This document shows, piece after piece, positions 11,160 to 22,815 of a DNA stretch of 64,000 nucleotides. The notes beneath the pieces were generated by a model that saw only the letters and a program-made list of their open reading frames with translations, was not told the DNA's origin and searched no databases. The first letter of the stretch is position 1. Each line of letters begins with the position of its first letter. The stretch is from positions 59,048 through 123,047 of the forward strand of contig JAFIRS010003642.1 of NCBI GenBank assembly GCA_018342105.1, in the 5' to 3' direction. Both the position numbers and the translations under genes were made by a program. Origin of the DNA: Gonioctena quinquepunctata (Eukaryota; Arthropoda; Insecta; Coleoptera; Chrysomelidae).

Positions 11160-12781
11160 AACGGTCGCCATACCATTCTATTTAAAAATACATACCTCGA
11201 TTGACTTTTCACCAACAAAGCCTGTGGATCTGACGGAATCCCGCCGATTGTTCTCAAGAAATGTGCCCCCGAACTAACACCTGTTCTTTGCAAGTTGTTC
11301 AACCACTCTTACAATTTGGGGGTATTTCCGTCCAATTGGAAAATTGCAAGAGTACAGCCAGTCCCTAAAAAAGGCAAAAAGGCCCTACCTAGCAACTACA
11401 GACCTATCGCACTGCTATCTATTATTTCAAAGGTCATGGAAAAAGCCATCAACATCGAGCTCATGAAATATCTGGAAGACTCAGGAATTGTCAACGATAG
11501 GCAATATGGCTTCCGCCATCAGAGATCAACTGGTGACCTGCTCGCTTACGTCTCACATATATGGCAGCTATCTATTGAGAAGTATGGAGAAACTTTAGCT
11601 GTGGCATTAGATATCTCCAAGGCGTTCGATCGAGTTTGGCACCAGGGACTCCTCGCCAAGCTTCCGTCTTATGGCTTGCCCCCTCAGCTGTGTTCTCTGC
11701 TTGCTAGTTTTCTCTCAAACAGGTCTCTCCATGTAGTGGTCGATGGAGTTTCATCTGACACTCTACTCATAAATGCTGGTGTTCCGCAAGGATCTATTCT
11801 CGCACCAACACTATTTCTACTTCACATCAACGACCTGTTGAAAGCAACTTCATGTCCAGTACACAGCTTTGCCGATGATAGTACCCTCCATACCGCTTTC
11901 TCTTCCAGGGCCCCTATATCAGCCCGTGAAACCAGAAATGAACGAGGAAGAAATGTTAATCATATAAATATGGACTTGGCAACAATTCTCGAGTGGGGAT
12001 CTAATAACTTGGTAGAATTCAATGCAAACAAAACACAAGCTTGTCTTTTCTCTAGAAAAGCCGATCTCACTGTGCCTAACATAACTTTGTCAGGAGTAAC
12101 CATACCACTGAAGTCATCCATATCGATGCTTGGTATTACTATCAGCAATAACCTTTCCTGGGAAAATCACGTGAGGTCTATTGCCAAAAGTGCATCCCAA
12201 AAACTTGGTTTTTTGTTTCGTGCCAAGAGCTATTTCACCCCCACTCAGCTGCTTATGATCTACAAGGCACAGATCAGACCTGTCCTGGAATACTGTTCCC
12301 ATATTTGGAGCGCGGCACCTAAACATATCCTGAAGCTATTGGATTCTGTCCAAAAAAGGGCAATTCGTCTCGTCGGTGATGCCTCGCTTACAAACTCGCT
12401 CACTTGTCTGGAACACCGTAGAAAAGTTGGCGATTTGTCTTTATTTTATAGATATTTTCATGGGCGATGCTCTTCTGAAATATCAACAATCGTTCCTGCT
12501 TTGGCAGTCTCTTCGAGATTAACCCGTCAAGTTCAGTCATCACACCCCTTCGTGGTCACTTTGGAGACCTGCAGAACATCACTTTCCAAAAACTCGTTCA
12601 TCCAACGAATAGCGAGGCTTTGGAACTCATTGCCTAGGGAGGTGTTTCCCGAGGCATACAACCTCCAGAAATTTAAGAAGAACACCAACTCCTACCTTAT
12701 TTCTCTTGGTTCCCACGATGTTCTCTGAACATTACAGGATATCCCTTTTCGTGGGAACCAGAACATGAAAAAAAAAAAAAA
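11160..12781 (+). mobile_element. Non-LTR retrotransposon 3 (LINE), 5' truncated
   Basis: A plus-strand LINE remnant containing most of an RT domain, a ~40 bp 3' UTR and an A-run at 12768-12781. It starts directly beyond the right end of F2. Its base composition is clearly less AT-rich than that of the neighbouring elements. I could not identify target duplications. Confidence 0.85.
11219..12728 (+). pseudogene. LINE 3 reverse transcriptase, long ORF, N-terminally truncated
   Basis: An uninterrupted frame continues from about 11219 ('SDGIPPIVLKKCAPEL') to the TGA at 12726-12728. It has no true start because the 5' half is missing, and a frameshift lies just upstream of 11219. Motifs in order: 'VQPVPKKG', 'NYRPIALLSIISKVMEK', 'QYGFRHQRST', 'LDISKAFDRVWH', 'AGVPQGSILAPTLF', 'HSFADDSTLH' (FADD at 11868-11879), 'EFNANKTQACLFS', 'MLGITISNNLSW', 'VQKRAIRLVGD' and the C-terminal 'RIARLWNSLPREVF'. 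The RT palm is intact by eye. The C-terminal pattern fits the Jockey-like LINE group annotated from many insects. It lacks endonuclease and ORF1, so it cannot move by itself. Confidence 0.88.
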
Positions 12782-13625
12782 GTTTCACAGGAATTATTCA
12801 CAAGATGTTCTTTCTGGATCTAATCGAACTCGGAAGAAAAAGTACACGTATGACGCCGAGAAACGCCGTGTTTCGCAATACTTCGCCGCAATTCTGAGAA
12901 AATGTTATCTGGTCTTTTGTTTACACTCTCACAAAGTTGGGAACGTATAAGAAAACTTTACCAAAATTAGAATTAGTTCCGCTTTTTCGTTATTTTGGAC
13001 CACTGTGCACTGGCACGGAAAATGCATTAATCGTGTCCAACTAGCACTTTACCGAATCGTCTCCATGTCGTCTTTCATCCAGCCAAAAAGAACAATCGAC
13101 AACATTCCGTCCGTGGAAAATATTAGTTTTTACTCACCTGCTTCCAAACTGATCGTTCGAATTCCGCTTCATCTTTTTTCAATGAACGATTTCCCATTTC
13201 GACAAGCGTAGTTTAGAATAACTCTTCCGATATGATAATTCTCCGGTTGCGACTGAGGTGAATAATTATTCAAAAAAATTCAAGAAACGATAACCCTTAT
13301 CGTGATACGCGATGATTTGAAGTTGAGCTCGAAACTTAAACTGACGAAATCCATCGACGAAACGCTACTTAAGCGATATGATTATTTCTAAACAGCGTAA
13401 TAATTGATTTATAATACACTGAAGGGAGAGTCGATCTGTTTTATGTAAAAATTAATATAGGATTGAATTGTAAAATTTGATGGAATGGGATCCATTAGCT
13501 GAAACCACTATTGATTCTCCGCCGACGTTTCGACTTTTATAAAGTCATCTTCAAGGCACAACAATGAAAAATGGAAATATAAAAGATGTAAAATGAATTG
13601 TTGACAGACTATAAAAACTTTTTAT
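12782..13625. other. Stretch without recognisable gene; contains one GAAAC-hairpin motif
   Basis: No convincing ORF or repeat-family match is seen in most of this stretch. At 13527-13554 (minus strand) lies a TTGAAGA-hairpin-GAAAC-GTC motif of the kind also found in F2. Confidence 0.5.
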
Positions 13626-13629
13626 AGTC

Positions 13630-15990
13630 GTAATTTGGATAACTTTCAAAAAACCTACTTACCCACCTTACTTCAATTAATAACTATTATAATATACAAT
13701 AGCTATCTGGTACCAGCGACTTTGTCCGCGTTGAACATTGTATTTTTTGTGACGACTATTACAAATTCACTTACCCCTTTAGGAACGGAATTTCAAAAAA
13801 TATTGAAACACGTATTTCATTATTTGTAACAAAGACCATTTTGAAATAAAAGATGAAATCCACCCCTAAAGGTAGCAAAATGAAGGAGATTGATCACTCA
13901 CCCTCTGAATCCTGGTCCGTTAATCGATTCTATCAGGCATAACTTTGTACTGGGTTCTTCAATTTGGATGATTCTTTTTTTATTAGATAGGGTATACCTC
14001 ATAGTTGATCATATCTGGATTTCGAATGGAATTATCCACCCTTACGGGTAGAAACATGGGGAATAATTGATTTTTCACTTGTGAACATTGGCACACATAT
14101 GTAGTTGACAATGACAGATCGCTATTGTCAATATTTTTGTTCTCCTACATCCGTCACAATCATTATATTCTAAGAGAGGATGGAATGATCTACAAAGTAA
14201 TGAAATAATCTAACCAGAACAACAAAAATAATTTATATTACAACAAATAGTAAAAGTAGATAATCATATTATTTAACTGGTGATAGTTGAAGTAAGGTGG
14301 GTAAGTAAGTATTTCGGAAGTGATAAGAAACAAGTAGGTAGTAATTATTAGCCACAAAAAAATTGAGAATAAAAACTTTTTAACAAAAAATTAAACCGAC
14401 GAAATACGGACCTGAAAAGTAAAAAATAAAATAAACCATTTTAGTCTCAATGACAAAGCTCCTAAACTAATGTAAGTAACTAATTTTGAGTCGGCGCCAA
14501 ACAACAATCAACGAAGAATTAAATTACTTAAAAAAACTTTTTAACAAAAAATTAAACCGACAAATCGGAAAAAAAAAAAAGTAACTAAGCTCCTAAACTA
14601 ATGTAGGAAACTAATTTTGAGTCGGCGCCAAACAAACAAGCAAATGAATTAGGTAAGGCGTAAAATGATGGCATCGGGTTGCGCGGTGACATTCTGATAA
14701 TTTTTTTGAGGTAATTTAATGATGTTCGTTGATTGTTTGTTTGGCGCCGACTCAAAATCAGTTACTTACATTAGTTTAGGAGCTTAGTTACTGAGACTAA
14801 GAAGGTTTACTTTATTTTTTACTTTTCAGTTCCGTATTTCGTCGGTTTAATTTTTTGTTAAAAAGTTTTTATTTCTCAATACTTCATGGCTAAAATATAC
14901 TAATTACTACTACTTGTTTTTTGATTACTTCCAAAATACTTACTCACCCACCTTACTTCAACTATTACCAGTTAAATAATACGAGTAACTACTTTTACTA
15001 TTTGTTGTAAAATTAATTATTTTTGTTGTTCTGGTTAGTTTATTTCAGTACTTTGTATATCATTCCATCCTCTCATAGAATATAATGGTTTTGACGGATG
15101 TGGAACAGAAATAATGTCAGTAGCGATCTGTCATTGTCAACTACGTATGTGTGTGCCAATGTTCATAAGTGAAAAATCAATTATCCCCTATTTTTCCACC
15201 CGTAAGGGTATATACTTCCATTTGAAATCTAGATATAAGGTATACCCTATCTATTAAAAAAAGAATCATCCAAACTGAAGAACCCAGTACAAAGTTATGC
15301 CTGATAGAATCGGTTAACGGACCAGAATTCAGAGGGTGAGTGATCAATATCCTTCATTTTGCTACCCTTAGGGGTGGATTTCATCTTTAAAATTCAAATG
15401 GGACCAATTTCGAAATACACCCTATCCACTGAAAGAAGAATTATCGGAATCGGACGCCTCAGTAAAAAATTATGTGTGATCATACAAAAAAAAATTATGG
15501 AAAAAAAAAATACGGGTCGACTAGAAAACCTCCTCTTTTTTTATTTCGTCGGTTAAAAAATTATCAGAATGTCACCGCGCAACTCGATGCCATAAATTTA
15601 CGCCTTACCTAATTCATTTGATTGTTTGTTTGGCGCCGACTCAAAATTAGTTACTTACATTAGTTTAGGAGCTTAGTTATTGAAATTAAGGAGGTTTATT
15701 AACCCACTAAATCAAAAAGGAGGAGGTTCTTTAGTCGACTCGTATATTTTTTTATGTATGATCACGCATAACTTTTCACAAAGCAGTTCGATTCCGATAA
15801 TTCTTTTTTCATTGGATAGCGTGTACTTTGAAGTTGGTCCTATTTGAATTTGAAGAAAAAATCCATCCCTAAGGGTAGCAAAATAGAGGATATTGATCGT
15901 TCACCATCTGAATTTTGGTCCGTTAACCGATTTGGATGATTATTTTTTCATTAGATAGGGTATACCTCATAGTTGATCAAATTTCAATTT
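13630..15990. mobile_element. Cluster of F1 copies in both orientations
   Basis: Several F1 copies are packed together. A short plus-strand piece is at 13630-13690. A minus-strand body at about 13850-14365 ends in arms at 14365-14530. A nearly complete plus-strand copy at about 14530-15557 has arms around 14640-14870 and the 'ctcctcttttt' plus 'gtcggttaa' end. A partial arm follows at 15558-15700, and a minus-strand fragment at 15700-15990 carries the 'aaaggaggaggttct' end box. The arrangement suggests repeated self-insertion or rearrangement between copies. No genes are present. Confidence 0.75.
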
Positions 15991-16286
15991 GGATTGAAAT
16001 AATCTGCTCGTCAAACTGAAAGATTGTCTTGCTGTTTTCTGGTTACCGCACACTACTACCATTTTCATTGTCCAGTATAACAAATCGAAATAGGTAATAT
16101 TACCCAATTGAAATAATCTGATTAAAAAATCAAATCAATCTGGAATGATTTCCATCAAAATGTTCATACTTTTGGAGATACAGCTGAAACTTGAGTTTTT
16201 TTCTAATTCTCAGATGATGAAATTCAGTTTTAGCAAAGATTAATTAAATAAATATCTCAGGATTTTTTTATCCGTCGGTTAAAAAT

Positions 16287-16443
16287 TGAGACGAGCTCTT
16301 ATACAAATGCACTAAAAAGAAAAAATAATTTCTTTAATTGTTCAACCTAGGCAAGATTTTGGATCTGCTAGTCACAGACCTAGGTCAGACAATTAAAGAA
16401 ATATTTTTTCCTTTTTGGTGCATTTGTAGAAAAGCTTGTCTTA
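16287..16443. repeat. Palindromic MITE-like element, ~157 bp
   Basis: The arms 16287-16342 and 16390-16443 are near-perfect inverse complements ('tacaaatgcactaaaaag' against 'ctttttggtgcatttgta'; 'tttctttaattgt' against 'acaattaaagaaa'). A ~47 bp centre itself holds the small inverted pair 'cctagg...cctagg'. It lies ~390 bp upstream of the receptor gene's first exon. Confidence 0.8.
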
Positions 16444-16833
16444 ATTTTTTTTTTTAATAATTTTCATTTTATTTCAGTTAGATATCTGTTAAGTTTAGGG
16501 AAATTTGCAAACCGCAACATCTTATTAAGGCTATTGTTCGATGATTTCGAAATAAATAATGAAATTGGGAAACTTACCTTTCCGACTATAGTTTTTTTTA
16601 TGTGTAATTGTTTTAATGATATTTATTCAATACATGAGAATAACCCCAATTTATCTATTGACATTATCGAATTGGAAATCATTTATGAATCCATTATTCT
16701 ATGTACACTAGAACCGATATAATCTGAAGGTAGAAGGATGGAACTACAACATCAGTACGAGTAAACACTATAAATTATCCCTCCGTTTCCTGATATTCCA
16801 ACTACAACATCAGTAAAATAGAAATCACACGAA

Positions 16834-17350
16834 ATGGATAACTCGTGTGTGGTATGCCTGATGAGACCCTTTTTGCTCTTCTCTTTTAGCATATTCACAA
16901 GCATGAGTTGTCAGCATTCTTCCCATCCGTCTGAACCTCCTGAAATACACGTTTCTCGTAAAAAAAGGTATTTCGGATATGTCCTACAAATCCTGACGGC
17001 CATATCAGGGTTTTTCGAGGTATACAGGACTTTCGGGAAAATGGATAATTTCAAAGATATCATGAGAGTGTTGATGTATTCGGAATTCGTAACCATGCTA
17101 CTGGTTCTACTAAAGATCATTCGTCTAAATTATTTCTGGAAAGAGAAGAACGAGGAACTCAAAGTTGTGCTGTATGTTTCCGAATGTTTGAGACGATTTC
17201 AGGTTGAGGAGGAATGCCTCGAATTATATAAATTTCATCGTTATTCTTTTTATGGCGGTGCTATCGGTATTGTGGTCACGTGTGGCTGCCAAATCGCACA
17301 ATATTCGGGCGATTTCAACTATGTTGAACTTCTCAACAGGATAAGCCTAG
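16834..17350 (+). CDS. Gustatory receptor-like gene, exon 1
   Basis: This encodes about 172 residues from ATG at 16834. The N-terminus is hydrophobic ('PFLLFSFSIF'). A second hydrophobic segment follows a basic stretch ('YFGYVLQILTAISGFF'), then 'FVTMLLVLLKII', then a long charged intracellular-like segment, then 'GAIGIVVTCGCQI'. This layout of several membrane helices with charged loops is what insect seven-helix gustatory receptors show in their first exon. The exon ends at 17350 in phase 1 with donor GTTAGT; the ORF itself closes just beyond at TAG. Joining to exon 2 makes a valine codon and keeps the frame. The family forms ligand-gated cation channels in the membranes of sensory neurons. 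The start is the first ATG of the open frame, and an upstream exon is not excluded. Confidence 0.75.
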
Positions 17351-18181
17351 GTTAGTATATAATTTTTAACCGAGGTGGGTGATACTTGAGAATCCATACC
17401 CAAGTGCAGAGAAGACACTTCTTAAATGTTTCTACATTGGGTTTACAAAACCTTGTTTCGCCATACAATAGCTTCCTCAGGTGGAGAAAATACTAATTCA
17501 ACAATAACGATGTTTCATGTTGAATGAATTGAACAGGTAGTACAAAAATTTAATTGAATATTTTAAGGTGATTCACATGGCAGAATAACACACACCAGTG
17601 TAGAGGAAAGTAGCCTATTTTCGGATAGTTTCCTAATTTCGGATAACAAGGTATTTCAGATAGTAGACTGTATCAAAAAACAAAAACCTCTCCCTGTCGA
17701 AGGTAAGAGGTAAAAGAACCTGTGAAGGTGACAATATTTTATATTTCAGCACTCCTGTGTAAGATGGTAACACAATAGTTATGAAACGATGTGACGAATT
17801 TTTATTTGAATGTCTTAGCTAGTGCTTTTTAAATGCAAAGAAACATTTTTAACTTCTGATTTTTGGACCTCGGTAAGTTAAAATGTTACTCAATATGACT
17901 GGCTAGTCAAAATTAATCAATTACTGAAATGCAACAAATATCAAGCACCTAATCTAAAAAGTGTGAAGTTGCCTAATTTCGGACAGTCGGGGGTTCCCAA
18001 TTTCGGGTAATCCTCTGAAACAACTTTCGAGGATTACGTATATATTGCAGATTTCTTGAATATGAACTTATTTTTCTTAATAAATTTACCTAAATTATTA
18101 AACAGTTTTGTATGCGATATTCATTGATTGATTATTTCGATGTAAGAAAGTAGAAATCATTTCCGTAGATTGGCCAAAATA
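17351..18181 (+). other. Proximal part of receptor intron 1
   Basis: No gene seen. A minus-strand CTGAGGA-hairpin-GAAAC motif is at 17455-17480. The remainder, up to the mariner at 18184, includes a loosely repeated 'cctaatttcgga' theme. Confidence 0.55.
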
Positions 18182-18183
18182 TA

Positions 18184-20227
18184 CAGGGTAATTCAAAAGT
18201 ACTTTGACAAACTTCAGGAGGTGATTCCTCACAATATTCTAATAATAAATCAATTCCTCTATCATATCTACGTGAAGAAGCTACCCCTGTTACAAGTCGC
18301 TATCAGCAACTCTAGATATTTGGACTTAAATTTTGAGTCGATTATCTGATAATCGATGCGTGTTGAATTATTACCATTATTTTGTATTTTTCATAACAAT
18401 GCTTAGGAAATGAATTTGACGTTTAATTAAGTAGTTTTGGTAGTTACATATTATGTGACAGTTAAACGTTTTGTTGTTTTGTTGAAGTTTCTGTTGAAGT
18501 TTTAAAACACTAATTTTGGAAAAATAGATTATTTAAACAATAATACTCATTTAGCCGATATGAATTTCGTTTATGGCCTTGCGGATGGCAATGCGCGCGA
18601 AGCAAGACGTATTTACCAGGAGCGATTTCCTAATCGAGTACTGCCTTCAGCTCCAACATTTACCAGTCTCCACCGTCGTTTGGCAGAAACAGGTAGCTTT
18701 AAGAGGGCAGCTGATATTATAGGAGGACCACGAGCAGTCCGAACCCCAGAATTGGAAGAAGCTGTTTTGAACGCTCTCTAGGAGAATCCAGAAACAAGTA
18801 CAAGAATAATTGCTGAAGCTCTCAAATCTACTCAGCCCACAGTTTCGAGAATTATCCACGATCAACAATTTTATCCATACTATATTCGAAGGGTACAAGC
18901 TCTTTTGCCACGAGACTTTCCCCAACGCATTACTATGTGTCAGTGGTTTTTGATAAAATTGGCTGGAAATCCTCAATTTTTAAGATATGTACTCTTCACG
19001 GACGAGGCAAACTTCTCCCGAAATGCTATCACAAACTTTCATAACAACCATGTTTGGGCCCTGGAAAATCCACACGCAGTTAGTGAAAGACATTATCAGT
19101 ATCAATTTTCTGTAAATGTATGGGCGGCAATAATTGATAATTACTTGATAGGTCCTTTCTTTCTTCCGTTCCGACTGAATGGCGCAACTCACAGAGACTT
19201 TTTAGAAAATAAATTGCCGGGACTACTTCAGAATGTACCATTAGAAATTCGTATCCGCATGTGGTTTATGCATGATGGGGCTCCGGCCCATTTTAGCGTT
19301 GTAGCCAGGGAATTCCTCAACACTGTCTATCCAAATCGATGGATCGGTAGGGGTGTAGAAGAACCTAACCAGGCGTGGGCATCAAGGTCCCCAGATCTAA
19401 ACCCGCAATTTTTTTATTTTTGAGGACATTTGAAGTCACTAGTTTATAAAACTCCAGTAGCGAACGAGGAAGATCTAAGGAACCGAATAGTAGACGCCTG
19501 TGAAACAATAAGAAACACTCCAATAATTTTTGAGCGGGTACGAGATTCAATGACTAGAAGATTGAATGCCTGTATCTTCGCTGAAGTTGGACACTTTGAA
19601 CAATTCATTTGAATACAATTTAGTTGCCTTTATTTTATTTTATTCTACATAAATAATCTATTTTTCCAAAATTAGTGTTTTAAAACTTACAGATACTTCA
19701 ACAAAACAACAACACGTTTAACTGTCACATAATATGTGATTACCAAAACTACTTACATGAACGTCAAATTCATTTCCTGAACATTCTTGTTAAAATGCAA
19801 AATAATGGTAATAACTTCAACACGCATCGATTATCAAATAATCGACTTGAATTTTTCAAGTCCCAATATCTAGAAAACGGTTGTTTATAGCGACTTGTAA
19901 CAGAGGTAGCTTTTTTACGTAGATATGATGGAGAAATTAATTTTTTTACTGAAAAATGTGCTAGAAGTACGCTAAAAAAAGACGTGTACGGGTAAGAGCA
20001 ATAATAACATCAGGTTCGAATTCGACACCTCAAAAAACCTCTCAATACCAATTTTAGTTCCATTGAGGTCAGTATTTCGGAAGTTATTTAAAAAAAAAGA
20101 AAATAAAAATAAAACTTTAACACCCTGTATCTTGGAAACGAAGCGTTTATTTATTTGGACAATTCATATCAGAATATTGTGAAGAATCAATTCCTGAAGT
20201 TTGTCAAAGTACTTTTGAATTACCCTG
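18184..20227 (+). mobile_element. Mariner-like element 1 with long terminal inverted repeats
   Basis: The element starts 'cagggtaattcaaaagtact' and ends with its inverse 'agtacttttgaattaccctg', flanked by TA on both sides (18182-18183 and 20228-20229), the standard mariner/Tc1 duplication. The inverted similarity runs far inward, to about 18530 on the left and 19660 on the right. The right arm has ~220 bp of extra sequence around 19975-20160. Length is about 2.04 kb. It lies in intron 1 of the receptor gene. A second right arm of this family lies at 35430-35508 plus 40508-40967. Confidence 0.88.
18560..19612 (+). pseudogene. Mariner transposase with two in-frame stops
   Basis: One frame runs from 18560 to the terminal TGA at 19610-19612 and has only two internal stops, TAG at 18779-18781 and TGA at 19421-19423. 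There are no frameshifts. The N-terminal part ('GNAREARRIYQERFPNR') is the DUF4817-type helix-turn-helix region; coding similarity seems to extend upstream to about 18523. Catalytic landmarks are 'LFTDEANF' (first Asp) and 'MHDGAPAHF' (second Asp). The third site reads 'SPDLNPQFFYF' where relatives have an LDFFLWG-type sequence, so the third catalytic residue appears lost. The enzyme would cut and paste DNA at the terminal repeats; this copy is inactive. Confidence 0.87.
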
Positions 20228-20231
20228 TATA

Positions 20232-20430
20232 GGTATTAACGTTAAAATTATTCTTTTCATTATATATTTGAGTGGGAAAAACTTCTTGAAGATCTTTTTT
20301 ATGCAGTTTTTTCGAAAGAATATCATATACCAGGTTCGAAGTATAACCATCGGTGAAAAGGAAACATTTCCAATTGAATATTGCATAGAAAATTCTTGAA
20401 GATTAAAAATCCACGATAAAAATAACGTAA
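20232..20430 (-). pseudogene. LINE C-terminal fragment, related to LINE 6
   Basis: The minus strand here matches the region around 42,900-43,105 of LINE 6: 'ttgaatattg', 'ggaaacat', 'aaaaatccacgataaa'. The translated similarity is 'QYSIGNVSFSP' against 'QYSIENVSLLN'. It is a short relic of the RT C-terminus lying directly next to the mariner's right end. Confidence 0.5.
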
Positions 20431-20649
20431 TTTTTTGTAATATCTAACAGAAAATAACCACTTTTCCAGTTAAAACCATTCTGGACATTAAACTGTATCT
20501 CATAGATATTGTTACGAAAACAAGTACCGTACGCCGGACCATGTAACGGTCGCTTACCAAGACAACATCCCAGGAATGTGACGACGGTTTTTTCATTGGA
20601 GAATCTGTCCGGATCATAGGAAACTCAATGACATCACGAAGAAGGACAG

Positions 20650-22284
20650 CTCCGAAAATAACTTTTCTATACGTTAAAAACTCCGCTGAATCAAAAAAAA
20701 TAAGTTTTGGATTCAGCGGCTGTTTCACGTATGAAGAAGTTATTTTCGAATTGCGCTCCGGTCGTTTTTTATGTCAAAGTCGACTGGTGCGCCATCTATG
20801 ATTTCTCTCGCCGTTATCTCCATTTTTCAGGATTCACGGTGAATCTGTCGGATTGAGATACCATATAGGCTATATTTCCGAAATCTACGCGACATTTTCT
20901 ACATTTTGGTTCAAACCGGAGATCGATACGACCACTTTGGTTTTTCGAAGATATTTAGCCTTGATCGAAAATTTGACTTTTGAAATTTTTCTTCGGTATC
21001 GAAACGAAATTCGGTTTCTAGACTAATTCGGCCATTCTGAATCGATTGGCTTTGGCAGAATTGCTCTATCTTTCACCGTTCCCGAATTAGAAAAAAAAAC
21101 GAAACTTCCGGAAAAAAAAAAGGTTTTTTTTTTCCGAAAACAGAACCCAAAATAATTTTTTTTATAGTTTTTTGCATAAGTTTCCAGAATTTCACACCGA
21201 TCGCTCTGTCCCTGATCATTTTGCGATTCTTCAAACAGAAGTCTGCACAGGTCCCCCTGCAAAAATCCCTTTTTTCATTTTGGAGCGGCGAAAAAAATAT
21301 TTTCTATACTCCTATTCAATCGTGCTCCTCACCATTCGGAAGTTAATTTTTTTTTCTATATGATGCCCGAATTTCGAAACGATATCTGCGTTCCTGATTT
21401 TTTTACGATTTTTCGAAGAGAAGTCTGCACGAGAGCACTATGAAAAAAACGCATGTTTCGTGACACCCGCATAGACTTTGGTATATAAAAAAAATTCGAC
21501 ATGAACGCAATCCGAAAATAACTTTTCTATACGTGAAAAAACTCCGCTGAATTCAAAAAAGTAAAGTTTCAATCGATAGGAGCGAAGCTAAGAAAGTTGA
21601 GGCTTCGCAAATTCTCCAATCGTCGAGGCGGCCTTGGAAAAATGACGGCACCTTCCTTAGCTTCACTTCTATCACTTTTTTGGATTCAGCGGCGTTTTTT
21701 ACGTATGAAAATGTTATTTTCGAATGGCGCTCCGGTCGTTTTTTCATTCGACATATGTCAAAGTCGACTGGTGCGCCATCTATGATTTCTCCCGCCGTTA
21801 TCTCCATTTTCCAGGATTCACGGTGAATCTGCCGGATTGTGATACCACATATATTTTCGGAATCTACGCGACATTTTCGACATTTTGGTTCAAACCGGAG
21901 ATCGATACGACCACTTTGGTTTTTCGAAGATATTTAGGGGTCTGACTGAGCCTTGTTCGAAAATTGGACTTTTAAAATTTTTCTTCCGTATCGAAACATA
22001 ATGCCGTTTTCAGACTAATTCGGCCATTCTGAATCGATTGGCCTTGACAGAATTGCTCTATCTTTCACCGTTCACGAGTTAGAAAAAAAATCCAAACTTC
22101 CGGAAAAAACCGGAAATAATTTTTTTTCCCGAAAACAGAACCCAAAATAGTTTTTTTCATAGTTTTTTGCATGAGTTTCCAGAATTTTACACCGATCGCT
22201 CTGCCCCTGATCTTTTTGCGATTCTTCAAACAGAAGTCTGCACCGGTGCCCCTGCAAAAATAACTTTTTTCACTTTGGAGCGGC
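20650..22284. repeat. Duplicated ~0.7 kb unit with foldback head
   Basis: Unit A (about 20650-21287) and unit B (about 21508-22284) are direct copies. Shared landmarks: 'ggtgcgccatctatgatttc', 'aaaccggagatcgatacgac', 'cattctgaatcgattggc' and 'cagaagtctgcac'. Each unit opens with a hairpin whose arms are 'aataacttttctatacgt' and its inverse, then 'ctccgctgaat' and 'attcagcgg'. Unit B keeps ~110 bp more of the hairpin (21565-21680), itself palindromic, which unit A has lost. No real ORF is present. The spacer 21290-21508 carries a fainter echo of the unit's end. Unknown mobile or satellite-like family inside intron 1. Confidence 0.7.
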
Positions 22285-22815
22285 CCTCTAGAATACAAAT
22301 TCATTTCGAAAAAAACGGTTGCAAACAGTAACAAATGATACATGGTTGTATTCTAAATGTCATATGGAGACAAAAAAACTGAAAATATACCAGGTGTCCC
22401 ATTTAAAAATTATGTCACTTCCGGTGAATCCGGAATTTGCATGAAGTTAAGTTACTTGTCAAAAAATGCAGTTTTATGCGTTGAACTGATCCTTCAAATT
22501 TCATTCCTTATCTCCGAAAACAAAAAAGTTATAGGGGCCAGCCACCTCCCGTGGGCAACCGGTATAGTGACGTTTCCATGGGCAATTTTTTTCAACTTTA
22601 AAGGGCCACATTTCTCAAAGTTACTTTTTCCGCGCCAAATTTTCGATATGTGAGGTGATTTTATCATGTTTTGAAGCATCTGTGAAAGTTTCATCGGAAT
22701 ACCGGTTGTCCTCATTCACGCCACCCTTACCGATTAATACACCTAGTTATTATTGCCTCTACCTGAAGAAGCTATTGTATAGCGAAACACGTGCCGTGGT
22801 TTTGTTAACCCAGTT
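22285..22815. other. Intronic stretch without recognised gene
   Basis: No convincing gene. A hairpin motif CTGAAGA, 'agctat', loop, 'atagc', GAAAC lies at 22763-22788. Short ORFs at 22357-22653 lack any recognisable pattern. Confidence 0.5.

Noticed and set aside
16534..16722. 62-codon ORF upstream of the receptor, with a possible acceptor 'atttcag' near 16477 making a longer exon
   Set aside because: Hydrophobic/AT-rich sequence without a receptor-like motif, ends in a stop, and no donor or upstream exon could be identified. It could be the last exon of another gene, but support is too thin.
20444..20728. 94-codon minus-strand ORF and others in the duplicated unit
   Set aside because: They do not persist between units A and B and show no family motif.
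22763..22810. Fully formed hammerhead ribozyme
   Set aside because: CTGAAGA, stem II and GAAAC are present, and a small 'cacg...cgtg' stem with GTT follows, but the bases before CTGAAGA and after GTT do not form stem I, so activity is not claimed.
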